A DNA stretch of 64,000 nucleotides. Origin: Nocardia thailandica NBRC 100428. GTDB taxonomy: Bacteria; Actinomycetota; Actinomycetes; Mycobacteriales; Mycobacteriaceae. Positions 49,201 to 56,575 of the stretch are shown here, one piece after another. The stretch's first letter is position 1. Each line of letters opens with the position of its first letter. Below the pieces are notes generated by a model. It did not search any database. It worked only from the letters and a program-made list of their open reading frames with translations, and was not told where the DNA came from. The stretch spans positions 1 through 64,000 of the forward strand of contig NZ_BAGK01000205.1 in the NCBI RefSeq assembly GCF_000308795.1, read 5' to 3'. The translations under genes were made by a program, and so were the position numbers.

Positions 49201-49833
49201 CAGCTCGGTGACCTCGTCGCCCCAGAACTCCACGCGCACCGGGTGATCCGCGGTCGGCGGGAAGAGGTCGAGGATGCCGCCGCGCACGGCGAACTCGCCG
49301 CGCTTGCCGACCATGTCGACGCGGGTGTACGCGAATTCGACCAGCCGCGCGAGCAGGGCGTCGAAGTCCTGCTCGGCGCCGACGCGCAGCACGATGGGTT
49401 CGATGTCGCCCAGGCCCGCGGTCATCGGCTGCATGAGCGAGCGCACCGTGGTCACCACCACGCGCAACGGCGCCGGGTAGACCGGGTCCTCGGGATGGGC
49501 GAGCCGCCGCAGCACCTCCAGCCTGCGGCCGACCGTGTCCGCGCCCGGCGAGAGCCGCTCGTGCGGCAGCGTCTCCCAGGACGGGAACAGCGCGACCGAG
49601 TCGCCGAGGATCTCGGCCAGCTCCACGGTGAGGTCGTCGGCTTCGCGCCCGGTGGCGGTGACCACGACCAGCGGCCGCTGCCGCGCGATCGCCGCGGACA
49701 CGAACGGACGCACCGCCGACGGCGCGACCAGCTCGACGCCGGACTTCCCGACCAGCTCGGCAACGGTCCGCAGCGCCGCGTCACCCCCCGCCGCTTCGGC
49801 CAGCCCGGCAAGCGGTGGACGCAGGGAAGACAT
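46222..49833 (-). CDS. mfd: Transcription-repair coupling factor Mfd
   Basis: A full-length 1203-residue Mfd. The N-terminal UvrB-homology region binds UvrA. The RNA polymerase interaction domain begins around YLVIEYAPGKRGQPGDRLFVP. The SF2 translocase motor has Walker A GDVGYGKTEIAVRAAF, the DEEQRFG box, SATPIPRTL and QLRGRVGRSRERGYAY. The C terminus is the regulatory D7 domain. It removes stalled RNA polymerase from DNA lesions and recruits UvrA. A structured repeat and a broken TetR gene lie upstream. Confidence 0.97.
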   Translation of the reverse strand: MSSLRPPLAGLAEAAGGDAALRTVAELVGKSGVELVAPSAVRPFVSAAIARQRPLVVVTATGREADDLTVELAEILGDSVALFPSWETLPHERLSPGADTVGRRLEVLRRLAHPEDPVYPAPLRVVVTTVRSLMQPMTAGLGDIEPIVLRVGAEQDFDALLARLVEFAYTRVDMVGKRGEFAVRGGILDLFPPTADHPVRVEFWGDEVTELRPFAVADQRSLTEVSVESVVAPPCRELLLTAPVRERAAAVAVEFAADAALVEMLDKIAEGIPVDGMEALLPVLAPGHLSLLTEAVPEGAHLLLCDPEKIRTRAADLVRTGEEFLEASWTAASFGGDAPLGAHGLDLAASGYRGLSEIRESADERGLPWWTLSPLSSGDPSEVTLPVQPGPTARGSEELVATIFASLRAHVTTGGRAVVVVTGHGTAQRILERLGEAEVPAAALDPGAAPEPGVVGVLCGSLHDGLIFDDAGLVVVAESDLTGNRVTAPGEGKRLPAKRRNQVDPLALESGDMVVHDQHGIGRFVEMIERTIGGARREYLVIEYAPGKRGQPGDRLFVPMESLDQLSRYVGGEMPSLSKLGGSDWANTKRKARKAVREIAGELVQLYAARQAAPGHAFGPDTPWQQEMEDAFAFTETVDQMTAITEVKADMEKPVPMDRVVCGDVGYGKTEIAVRAAFKAVQDGKQVVVLVPTTLLAQQHLQTFTERMAGFPVTVKGLSRFTDPAESKEIMAGMADGEVDIVVGTHRLLQTGVRWKDLGLVVVDEEQRFGVEHKEHIKALRTHVDVLTMSATPIPRTLEMSLAGIREMSTILTPPEERHPVLTYVGAYNDKQVTAAIRRELMRDGQVFYVHNRVSSIDKAAKRIRDLVPEARVVVAHGQMNEDQLERTVQGFWQREFDVLVCTTIIETGLDISNANTLIVERADSLGLSQLHQLRGRVGRSRERGYAYFLYPPEKPLTETAYDRLATIAQNSDLGAGMAVAMKDLEIRGAGNVLGAEQSGHVAGVGFDLYVRLVGEAVEAYRAAADGKPIVTEELKEVRIDLPVDAHIPPDYIASDRLRLEAYRKLAAAQEDSALSAVVEELVDRYGPLPVEVGRLVSVAKLRLLARSYEVTEIAVTGTTLKIAPLNLPDSKQLRLKRLYPSATYRAASGLVQLPLPRVEDSVGADRVRDLAVLRFVADLLLALDGKAPGAVDLSLPEVAAAR

Positions 49834-50089
49834 GGACGCAACTCCTACTGCACGACGGCGACGAACCAGGGCGCTCCGAGTCTAGTCACCACACCCGACA
49901 TCGATCCGGGCCTCCCCACCGCCCCGGCCGACGCCACCACCCGGACTCCGGGCCGCGACCGGCAGGCCACCCCCGACGAGCCCCGAAGCACCGTGACCGA
50001 GCACACCGACGGCGAGCCCCGAAGGACCACGACCCGACCACGCCGCCGCACCGCCGCGCCGACGCGCCACGCGCCGAACCACGCAACCA
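49834..50089. other. Non-coding gap upstream of mfd
   Basis: About 256 bp between the mfd start and the structured repeat. It contains a pair of similar GAGCCCCGAAG-centred segments but no recognisable gene, tRNA or operator. The mfd promoter must lie here. Confidence 0.4.
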
Positions 50090-50242
50090 CCACGGGCCGA
50101 CCCCGAGGAGGCCCCGCCGCGCAGCGGCGGTCGCGGCCGCCCCGTCGAACAGCGACGCGAGACAAAGCGCCGCAGGCGCGAGTATCGCGTCGCTGTTCGA
50201 CGGGGCACGAGGGGCCGCGACTCGAGCGCGCCAGCGCTCCAA
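50090..50242 (-). repeat. Structured dispersed repeat, copy A
   Basis: Read on the minus strand, this begins one base after the stop of the TetR pseudogene with TTGGAGCGCTGGCGCGCTCG. Nested pairing follows. GTCGCGGCC and GGCCGCGAC form the outer stem. A perfect 21-bp central stem uses + strand 50140-50160 and 50185-50205. A GCGCC-TGC-GGCGC mini-hairpin lies in the loop (50167-50179). The flanking modules are nearly identical to copy B at 54594-54745, but the central stem sequence is different and still paired. Confidence 0.85.
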
Positions 50243-50243
50243 G

Positions 50244-50889
50244 TTACGTGACGTAGCGGCGGAGGCGCCTGGCGGCGAACTCGCGGAAGTAGGACAGTTT
50301 CTCCGCGGGCACGATCGCGGGCAGCAGGAAGTACCAGGCGCGTTCCATGCGTGCCGCCATCTGTTCCATCGCCTCGGTGCCGACCGCGACGATGTGCACG
50401 CCCGCGGTGACCTCCTGCAGGAGCAGCCCGACCACCTCGGCGTCGAGTTCGGCGTGCAGGTCGCCCTGGGCTATCGCCCGTTCGGCCAGCACGCGGTAGG
50501 TCTCGCCCCAGGTCTTGGCGATGTTGTCGCCCGCCGCGCCGCGATAGTCGCCGATCTGGTGGGTGAGCTTGAGCATCGCCCCGACCATCGGGTCGTTCAT
50601 CGACAGGTCGGCGACCACGTAGGTGATGCCGATGCACGCCTCGAGCGCGGGCACGCGGGAGTCGAAGAAGCCCTGACACGAGCCGACCAGTCGCTCGTTG
50701 CCCTGATCGACAACGGCGCGCGAGCTCTTCCTTGGACCCGAAGTGAAAGTACAAGGCGCCCTTGGTCACATTGGACTGCGCGATGATCTCGCTCAGGCTC
50801 GCGTTCGCGTAGCCGAGCCGTAGAAAGACATCGGCAGCGCCCGCGAGGACGGAGTCGCGGGTGATCTCCGCGCGTGCTTGCCTAGCCAT
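50244..50889 (-). pseudogene. Frameshifted TetR regulator, gamma-butyrolactone-receptor-like
   Basis: The first ~57 codons (ARQARAEITRDSVLAGAADVF, then VTKGALYFHFGSKEELAR) match the DNA-binding domain of the ArpA/ScbR/CprB autoregulator-receptor group. The frame is then lost. A different frame continues with VDQGNERLVGSCQGFFDSRV and the ligand-binding domain to the TAA at 50244. Restoring one GC dinucleotide in the GCGCGCC run near 50730 would rejoin them into a ~215-residue protein. This is either a recent pseudogene or a sequencing error in a GC repeat. Confidence 0.75.
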
Positions 50890-50924
50890 CAGATCCGCCT
50901 GTCATCCAAAAATCCCAGCCATCC

Positions 50925-50960
50925 TGAAGTAGACCGACATCTGTGAAGTAGATCGACATC
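50925..50960. repeat. Two 17-bp direct repeats upstream of the TetR pseudogene
   Basis: TGAAGTAGAYCGACATC occurs at 50925-50941 and 50944-50960, a 19-bp period, 36-71 bp ahead of the broken TetR gene. It could be a tandem operator; no palindrome is evident. Confidence 0.5.
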
Positions 50961-50971
50961 CCGCCCGGCAG

Positions 50972-50989
50972 CACCCATGAGGATGGGTG
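50972..50989. terminator. Short perfect hairpin between two TetR genes
   Basis: CACCCAT-GAGG-ATGGGTG forms a 7-bp stem 71 bp after the end of the upstream TetR gene (minus strand). It is a possible terminator or operator. Confidence 0.35.
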
Positions 50990-51059
50990 AACCGTACCAC
51001 CAGCCGGGCGTATACCAGCCGAATCGGGAATCCGCCGGTTTACACCCGCAAACACCCAG

Positions 51060-51725
51060 TTATCCGGCGGCGCCGGACCCGGCCTTCCTGTTCCATTCGG
51101 AGCTGAGCCGGGGTTCGGCTTCCAGATGGCTCAGTCCGTTCCAGCAGAGATTGACCAGATGCTCGGCGACCACCTCTTTCGGCGGCGTCCGTTCGTCCAG
51201 CCACCATGTCGCCGTGGTCGAGACCATGCCGACCAGCGCCTGGGCGTAGAGCGGGGCCAGGCTGGTGTCGAAGCCCCGGCGGCCGAAATCGCCGGCCAGG
51301 ATGTGGGCGACCTGGTTGACCGCCTCGTTCAGCAGGCTCGAGTAGCGGCCGTCGCCGGAGGAGGCGGGCTGATCGCGCACCAGGATCCGGAAGCCGTCGG
51401 TGCGCTCCTCGATGTAGGTCAGCAGCGCGAGGGCGACCTGCTCGAGACGGACTCGTGACCGGTTCTGGGTGAGCGAGGAGGTGATCATCTCCAGCAGCAT
51501 CGACATCTCCCTGTCGACCACCACCGCGTAGAGGCCCTCCTTGCCGCCGAAATGCTCGTAGACCACCGGCTTGGACACCTGGGCACGCTGCGCGATCTCC
51601 TCGATCGAGGTCGCGTCGTAGCCCCGCTCGGCGAACAGCGTGCGGCCGATCTCGACCAGTTGCTCGCGTCGCTGCGTGCCGGTCATCCGCGGCCGGGACA
51701 CCCGCCCCGGTTCGTTCGACGACAT
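51060..51725 (-). CDS. TetR family regulator (Rv1019-type)
   Basis: A 221-residue TetR-type regulator lying between mfd and glmU, the same place as Rv1019 in M. tuberculosis. The helix-turn-helix includes ATSIEEIAQRAQVSKPVVYEHFGGKEGLY. The ligand domain contains TDGFRILVRDQP and TATWWLDERTPPKEVVAEHLVNLCWNGL. Rv1019 is reported as an autoregulator in mycobacteria; targets here are unknown. Confidence 0.88.
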   Translation of the reverse strand: MSSNEPGRVSRPRMTGTQRREQLVEIGRTLFAERGYDATSIEEIAQRAQVSKPVVYEHFGGKEGLYAVVVDREMSMLLEMITSSLTQNRSRVRLEQVALALLTYIEERTDGFRILVRDQPASSGDGRYSSLLNEAVNQVAHILAGDFGRRGFDTSLAPLYAQALVGMVSTTATWWLDERTPPKEVVAEHLVNLCWNGLSHLEAEPRLSSEWNRKAGSGAAG

Positions 51726-51949
51726 CGATCTGCCTTTCCGCTACTCCTGCTCGGCGAAAGTCAACCAACTGTTCCAGATCCCGGCCGACGCCTCGCCGAC
51801 CCCCTCCTGTCCACGCCACGGCACACCCCCGATGCGCGACTCTCCGGCGCCGCCCCCGGGCAGGAATCGCGGAACCACGGGCCGATGTGCGAGGATCTGA
51901 CCGTGCCGTGACACAGCGGCGGTTCCCCTGAGACCCGCCGGTGTGGCGA

Positions 51950-52020
51950 TCCGCCGTAGTGTAATGGCAGCACCTCTGATTTTGGCTCAGATAGTTCAGG
52001 TTCGAGTCCTGGCGGCGGAG
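51950..52020 (+). tRNA. tRNA-Gln (anticodon TTG)
   Basis: Cloverleaf with 7-bp acceptor TCCGCCG/CGGCGGA, anticodon arm TCTGA-TTTTGGC-TCAGA (anticodon TTG, reading CAA), T-arm with TTCGAGT and discriminator G at 52020. CCA is not encoded. It lies about 100 bp upstream of glmU. Confidence 0.93.
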
Positions 52021-52117
52021 CACACGGACACAGTGACGTATCGTCGGCCCGCACCCCGAGTGCGCCGAACCGCAGTTACACAGCACACTCGCTGACAAAA
52101 GCAGCCGAGGGAGATCC

Positions 52118-53608
52118 ATGCCATCGCAGACCGCCGTCGTCGTTCTCGCCGCCGGAGCCGGGACACGAATGCGGTCGAAGACCCCGAAAGTGCTGCACCC
52201 CTTGGCCGGTCGCAGCATGCTCGCGCACGCGCTGCACGCCGCCGCCGAGATCGACCCGGCCTACCTGATCACCGTCATCGGCCACGACCGCGACAAGGTC
52301 GGCGCCGCCGCCGCCGAGGTCGGGGAAGAGCTGGGCCGCAAGATCATTCCCGCGGTGCAGGAGCAGCAGCTCGGCACCGGGCACGCCGTGCAGTGCGCGC
52401 TGACCGCGGTCCCCGAGGACTTCGACGGCGACCTGCTCGTCACCTCCGCCGACGTGCCGCTGCTGGACGGGCACACCCTGTCCGCGCTGCTCGACGAGCA
52501 CCGCAGCTACGCCGAGCGCCCGGCGGTCACCGTGCTGACCTTCGTCCCGCCGGACGCCAACGGCTACGGCCGCATCGTGCGCGACGCCGACGGCCAGGTC
52601 GCCGAGATCGTCGAGCACGCCGACGCCACCCCGGAGCAGACCAGCATCAAGGAGGTCAACTCCGGCGTCTACGCCTTCGACGCCGGCGTGCTGCGCGCCA
52701 TGATCGGCAAGCTGTCGACCGCCAACGCCCAGCACGAGCTCTACCTCACCGACGTGCTGCGGCTGGCCCGCGAGGCCGGGCACCCGGTGCACGGCGCGCG
52801 CCTGGTCGACGCCAACAAGGTCACCGGCGTCAACGACCGGGTCCAGCTGTCGCAGGCCGGGCGCACCCTCAACCGCTACATCGTCGAGCGCCACATGCGC
52901 GCGGGCGTCACGATCATCGACCCCGAGACCACCTGGATCGACGCGGGCGTGCGGATCGGGCGCGACGTCGTGCTGCGCCCGAACACCCAGCTCTTCGGCA
53001 CCACGGTCGTCGGCGAGGACGCCCAGGTCGGCCCGGACACCACCCTCACCGACGTCATCGTCGGGCAGGGCGCCAGCGTGATCCGCACCCACGGCGAGCG
53101 GGCCGAGATCGGCGACGACGCCACCGTCGGCCCCTACAGCTACCTGCGCCCGGGCACCAAGCTCGGCGAGGCGGGCAAGCTCGGCGCCTTCGTCGAGACC
53201 AAGAACGCCACCATCGGCGACCACTCGAAGGTGCCGCACCTGACCTACGTCGGCGACGCGACCATCGGCGAGTACAGCAACATCGGCGCTTCCAGCGTGT
53301 TCGTGAACTACGACGGCGTGAACAAGCACCACACCGTGGTCGGTTCCCATGTGCGCACCGGCAGCGACACCATGTTCATCGCTCCGGTCACCGTGGGTGA
53401 CGGCGCGTATACGGGTGCGGGTACTGTGCTGCGTAGAAGCGTTCCGCCGGGGGCACTCGCGGTGTCAGGTGGACCACAGCGCATCATTGAGAACTGGGTG
53501 CAGCGTTACCGTCCAGGAACCGCTGCGGCGCGCGCGGCGGCGGAAGCCATCGCGGCACACGAGATGTCGAGTCAGACAATCGAGCAAAAGGATGGCAAAC
53601 AGCAGTGA
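52118..53608 (+). CDS. glmU: Bifunctional UDP-N-acetylglucosamine pyrophosphorylase/glucosamine-1-phosphate acetyltransferase GlmU
   Basis: A 496-residue GlmU. The N-terminal pyrophosphorylase domain starts with VLAAGAGTRMRSKTPKVLH (nucleotide-binding loop). From residue ~260 a left-handed beta-helix of hexapeptide repeats forms the acetyltransferase, with YSNIGASSVFVNYDGVNKHHT as the acetyl-CoA/active-site region. The Ala/Glu-rich C-terminal tail is typical of mycobacterial GlmU. It makes UDP-GlcNAc for peptidoglycan. It overlaps prs by 4 bp. Confidence 0.97.
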   Translation: MPSQTAVVVLAAGAGTRMRSKTPKVLHPLAGRSMLAHALHAAAEIDPAYLITVIGHDRDKVGAAAAEVGEELGRKIIPAVQEQQLGTGHAVQCALTAVPEDFDGDLLVTSADVPLLDGHTLSALLDEHRSYAERPAVTVLTFVPPDANGYGRIVRDADGQVAEIVEHADATPEQTSIKEVNSGVYAFDAGVLRAMIGKLSTANAQHELYLTDVLRLAREAGHPVHGARLVDANKVTGVNDRVQLSQAGRTLNRYIVERHMRAGVTIIDPETTWIDAGVRIGRDVVLRPNTQLFGTTVVGEDAQVGPDTTLTDVIVGQGASVIRTHGERAEIGDDATVGPYSYLRPGTKLGEAGKLGAFVETKNATIGDHSKVPHLTYVGDATIGEYSNIGASSVFVNYDGVNKHHTVVGSHVRTGSDTMFIAPVTVGDGAYTGAGTVLRRSVPPGALAVSGGPQRIIENWVQRYRPGTAAARAAAEAIAAHEMSSQTIEQKDGKQQ

Positions 53609-54585
53609 CCGCGTTCTCGATCGACAACCAGAAGAACTTGATGCTCTTCGCCGGCCGGTCGCACCCCGAGCTGGCCGAGCAGGTCGCCAAGGAACTGGAC
53701 GTCGATATCACCCCGCAGACCGCGCGTGACTTCGCCAACGGCGAGATCTTCGTCCGGTTCGAGGAGTCGGTGCGTGGCTCCGACGCGTTCGTCCTGCAGA
53801 GCTTCCCCGCGCCGCTGAACCAGTGGCTGATGGAACAGCTCATCATGATCGACGCCCTCAAGCGTGGTTCGGCGAAGCGGATCACCGCCATCCTGCCGTT
53901 CTACCCGTACGCCCGCCAGGACAAGAAGCACCGCGGCCGCGAGCCCATCTCGGCCCGCCTCGTCGCCGACCTGCTCAAGACCGCGGGCGCCGACCGGATC
54001 ATCACCGTCGACCTGCACACCGACCAGATCCAGGGCTTCTTCGACGGCCCCGTCGACCACATGCACGCCCTGGTGCAGCTCTCGGAGTACATCCGCACCA
54101 ACTACCCCTCCGACAACCTGGCCGTCGTCTCCCCCGACGCGGGCCGCGTGAAGGTCGCCGAGAAGTGGGCCGACGCGCTGGGCGGCACCCCGCTGGCGTT
54201 CATCCACAAGACCCGCGACCCGCTGGTCCCCAACCAGGTGAAGTCCAACCGCGTCGTCGGTGACGTCGAGGGCCGCACCTGCGTGCTGATCGACGACATG
54301 ATCGACACCGGCGGCACCATCGCCGGCGCGGTCAAGGTCCTCAAGGAGGCCGGCGCGGGCGACGTCATCATCGCCGCCACCCACGGCGTGCTGAGCGACC
54401 CGGCCGCCGAGCGTCTGGCCAACTGCGGCGCCCGCGAGGTCGTCATCACCAACACCCTGCCGATCGACGAGGAGAAGAAGTTCCCCACGCTGACCGTGCT
54501 GTCCATCGCGCCCCTGCTGGCGCGCACGATCCGCGAGGTCTTCGAGAACGGTTCCGTCACGGGCCTCTTCAACGGCAACGCCTGA
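53605..54585 (+). CDS. prs: Ribose-phosphate pyrophosphokinase
   Basis: A 326-residue PRPP synthetase that transfers pyrophosphate from ATP to ribose 5-phosphate. It has the DLHTDQIQGFF metal/ATP region, the FYPYARQDKKHRGREPISA flexible loop and the PRPP-binding loop CVLIDDMIDTGGTI. It starts at a GTG in the glmU stop codon (GTGA overlap), the glmU-prsA order seen in mycobacteria. PRPP feeds nucleotide, histidine and arabinogalactan precursor synthesis. A structured repeat starts 8 bp after the stop. Confidence 0.97.
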   Translation: MTAFSIDNQKNLMLFAGRSHPELAEQVAKELDVDITPQTARDFANGEIFVRFEESVRGSDAFVLQSFPAPLNQWLMEQLIMIDALKRGSAKRITAILPFYPYARQDKKHRGREPISARLVADLLKTAGADRIITVDLHTDQIQGFFDGPVDHMHALVQLSEYIRTNYPSDNLAVVSPDAGRVKVAEKWADALGGTPLAFIHKTRDPLVPNQVKSNRVVGDVEGRTCVLIDDMIDTGGTIAGAVKVLKEAGAGDVIIAATHGVLSDPAAERLANCGAREVVITNTLPIDEEKKFPTLTVLSIAPLLARTIREVFENGSVTGLFNGNA

Positions 54586-54593
54586 GTTGTTTT

Positions 54594-54745
54594 TTGGAGC
54601 GCTGGCGCGCTCGAGTCGCGGCCCTTTGTGCCCCGACGAAAAGAATCCCGATCCTCGCGGCTGCGCCGCATGGGGTCGGGGTTCTTTTCGTCGGGGCGGC
54701 CGCGACCGCCGCTGCCCGGCGGGGCCTCCGAGGTCGGCCCGTGGG
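54594..54745 (+). repeat. Structured dispersed repeat, copy B
   Basis: Starts within the T6 run that follows the prs stop codon. It shares with copy A (50090-50242, minus strand) the opening TTGGAGCGCTGGCGCGCTCG, the outer stem GTCGCGGCC/GGCCGCGAC (54615-54623 and 54698-54706) and the closing CGCCGCTGCnCGGCGGGGCC module. The central stem is CCCCGACGAAAAGAA (54631-54645) paired with 54682-54696, extended by about nine further pairs, two of them G-T. The loop mini-hairpin is GCGGC-TGC-GCCGC. The stems differ from copy A but remain paired. Confidence 0.85.
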
Positions 54746-54823
54746 GGCTGGGTCGTCGTGGCGGGGTGAGTTGTCGTGGCGGGTGGTAGTAAGGACACAT
54801 CGGACGACTACCCGGGGGGAACG

Positions 54824-55528
54824 ATGAGCGAAGCGCAGGAGCCGATCGATCTCGGCAAGGGGCGTCCGCGCGACGCGGAACCCGCCCCCGCTCCCCGGCC
54901 GCAGGACGCGCCGCCGGGCGGCACGGCGCCGGGAGCAGGGCCGTCCGCCGCGCCGCCGTCGGGCCCGGCACCGGTCCCCCGGGCGGAGGAGCCGTGGGCG
55001 GGGTTGGAGAGTGCGGCGATCCCGCCCGCGCCCGGACCGCCGCCCGTGCCGGAGATGCCGCCCTATCCCGGACCGCCGCCCGCCCCGGCGGGCTACCGCT
55101 ACCCCATGCCGGGCCATCCCCAGGCCCCCTACCCGCAGCCGGGGTATCCCCAGGCCGGGTACCCGCGGTATCCGGCGGGCCCGCAATATCCCTACCCCAC
55201 GCCGTACCAGGTGCCGGGGACCCCGGTCCCCATGCCGCCCGGCTACCAGCCCTACCCGCGCCAGTTCTACGGCTACCGCGAGAACACGCCCGTCCTGACC
55301 ATCATGAGCTGGGTGTGCCTCGGCGTGTCGCTGTTCGGCGGCCTGATGATGTGCGGGCTGCCGACGCTGGTCGCCGCGCCCGCGGGGCTGGTCACGGGCA
55401 TCATCGGGCATCGCAAGGGCGAGTCGACCGCGATCGGGGCGGCCATCGCCAACGGCATCGTCGTCGTGCTCATGCTCATCGGGATCGTGCTGCTCGTCGC
55501 GGGCATCGGGTTCGGCGGCTGGACGTAG
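54824..55528 (+). CDS. DUF4190 domain membrane protein with Pro-rich N terminus
   Basis: A 234-residue protein. The first ~150 residues are disordered and rich in Pro, Ala, Gly and Tyr, with repeated PQPGYPQAGYP-like units. The C-terminal ~75 residues hold two membrane helices with the DUF4190 pattern (IMSWVCLGVSLFGG ... GLVTGIIGHRKG). Such proteins are common in actinobacteria and have no assigned function. The ATG at 54824 has a GGGGGGAACG ribosome site; the in-frame upstream ATG is less likely. Confidence 0.8.
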   Translation: MSEAQEPIDLGKGRPRDAEPAPAPRPQDAPPGGTAPGAGPSAAPPSGPAPVPRAEEPWAGLESAAIPPAPGPPPVPEMPPYPGPPPAPAGYRYPMPGHPQAPYPQPGYPQAGYPRYPAGPQYPYPTPYQVPGTPVPMPPGYQPYPRQFYGYRENTPVLTIMSWVCLGVSLFGGLMMCGLPTLVAAPAGLVTGIIGHRKGESTAIGAAIANGIVVVLMLIGIVLLVAGIGFGGWT

Positions 55529-55574
55529 CGCCGCGGTTCCCCGCCCCGGGCGCGCGGGGGCGGATACTGGAACC

Positions 55575-55904
55575 ATGAGTCGTGAACCACTGGACATGGA
55601 CATGGGCGACGACGACCAGGCCGACGACATCGTCGCCTACGAGCGCACCGTCGAGGACCCGCCCGCCGACTACGTGATCCGCAATCACGAGGCCGACGAC
55701 GACGGCTACCTCGGCATCGGCGAGGAACTCGAGCAGGAGTGGTCGCGGCGCGGCGAGGCCCGGGAGGCCGTCGCCGAGGACGAGCGCCCCGCCGAGGTGG
55801 CCGCGGTGGACATCGTGGGCGACGACACCCTCTTCGCCAGGGACCGCGCCTCCAGCGAGGACCTCATCTCCGGTGAATACCTGGCCGACGAGGAAGATCT
55901 GTAG
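55575..55904 (+). CDS. Small acidic hypothetical protein
   Basis: A 109-residue, strongly acidic protein (rich in Asp and Glu) with no membrane segment, signal peptide or cysteine. Repeated acidic patches (DMDMGDDDQADDI, NHEADDDGYLGIGEELEQE) suggest a largely disordered protein. I do not recognise a family with confidence. It lies 14 bp upstream of the DUF2461 gene on the same strand and probably shares its transcript. Confidence 0.6.
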   Translation: MSREPLDMDMGDDDQADDIVAYERTVEDPPADYVIRNHEADDDGYLGIGEELEQEWSRRGEAREAVAEDERPAEVAAVDIVGDDTLFARDRASSEDLISGEYLADEEDL

Positions 55905-55918
55905 GACGCTCGACGGCG

Positions 55919-56575
55919 ATGCGCACTTTCACCGGATTCCCGCTGGCCGGCCTCGACTTCTACGAGGACCTCGAGGCCGACAACTCCAAGACCTTCTGGA
56001 CCGCGAACAAGCAGACCTACGACGAGGCGGTCCGCGCCCCGATGGTGGCCCTGACCGCCGACCTCGAACCCGACTTCGGCCCCGCCAAGATCTTCCGCCC
56101 GTACCGTGACGTGCGCTTCGCCGCGGACAAGACGCCCTACAAGAATCACCAGGGCGCGGTGGTCGCCACGGCGCCGGGCTGCGGCTGGTACGTCCAGATC
56201 GGGGCGGCCGGGCTGTTCGTGGCGGGCGGGTTCTACGCGGGCTCGGCCGAGCAGCTGGCCGCGCTGCGCGCCACCATCGACGACGACGTGCGCGGCCCCG
56301 AACTGGAGAAGCTGCTGGCCGAGCTGACCGCCGCCGGTTTCACCATCGGCGGCGAGCAGCTCGAGACCCGCCCGAAGGGCTACCCCGCCGACCACCCCCG
56401 CATCGGCCTGCTGCGGCACAAGTCCCTGACCGCGAGCCGGGAGTACGGCGCGCCGGACTGGCTGACCACCCCGCGCGCGGCCGAGGAGATCCGCGCGGAC
56501 TGGGAGCGGCTGCGGCCGCTGCTTGGCTGGCTGTCGGCCGTGTTCGAGGGCGTGCCGGGCCGTCAGCGCCGCTGA
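55919..56575 (+). CDS. DUF2461 domain protein
   Basis: A 218-residue protein covering the whole DUF2461 family length. Typical segments are FYEDLEADNSKTFWTANKQ near the N terminus, PYRDVRFAADKTPYKNHQGA in the middle and ARIGLLR-like DHPRIGLLRHKSLTA near residue 165. Function is unknown. Its end overlaps the convergent egtD gene by 13 bp. Confidence 0.9.
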   Translation: MRTFTGFPLAGLDFYEDLEADNSKTFWTANKQTYDEAVRAPMVALTADLEPDFGPAKIFRPYRDVRFAADKTPYKNHQGAVVATAPGCGWYVQIGAAGLFVAGGFYAGSAEQLAALRATIDDDVRGPELEKLLAELTAAGFTIGGEQLETRPKGYPADHPRIGLLRHKSLTASREYGAPDWLTTPRAAEEIRADWERLRPLLGWLSAVFEGVPGRQRR

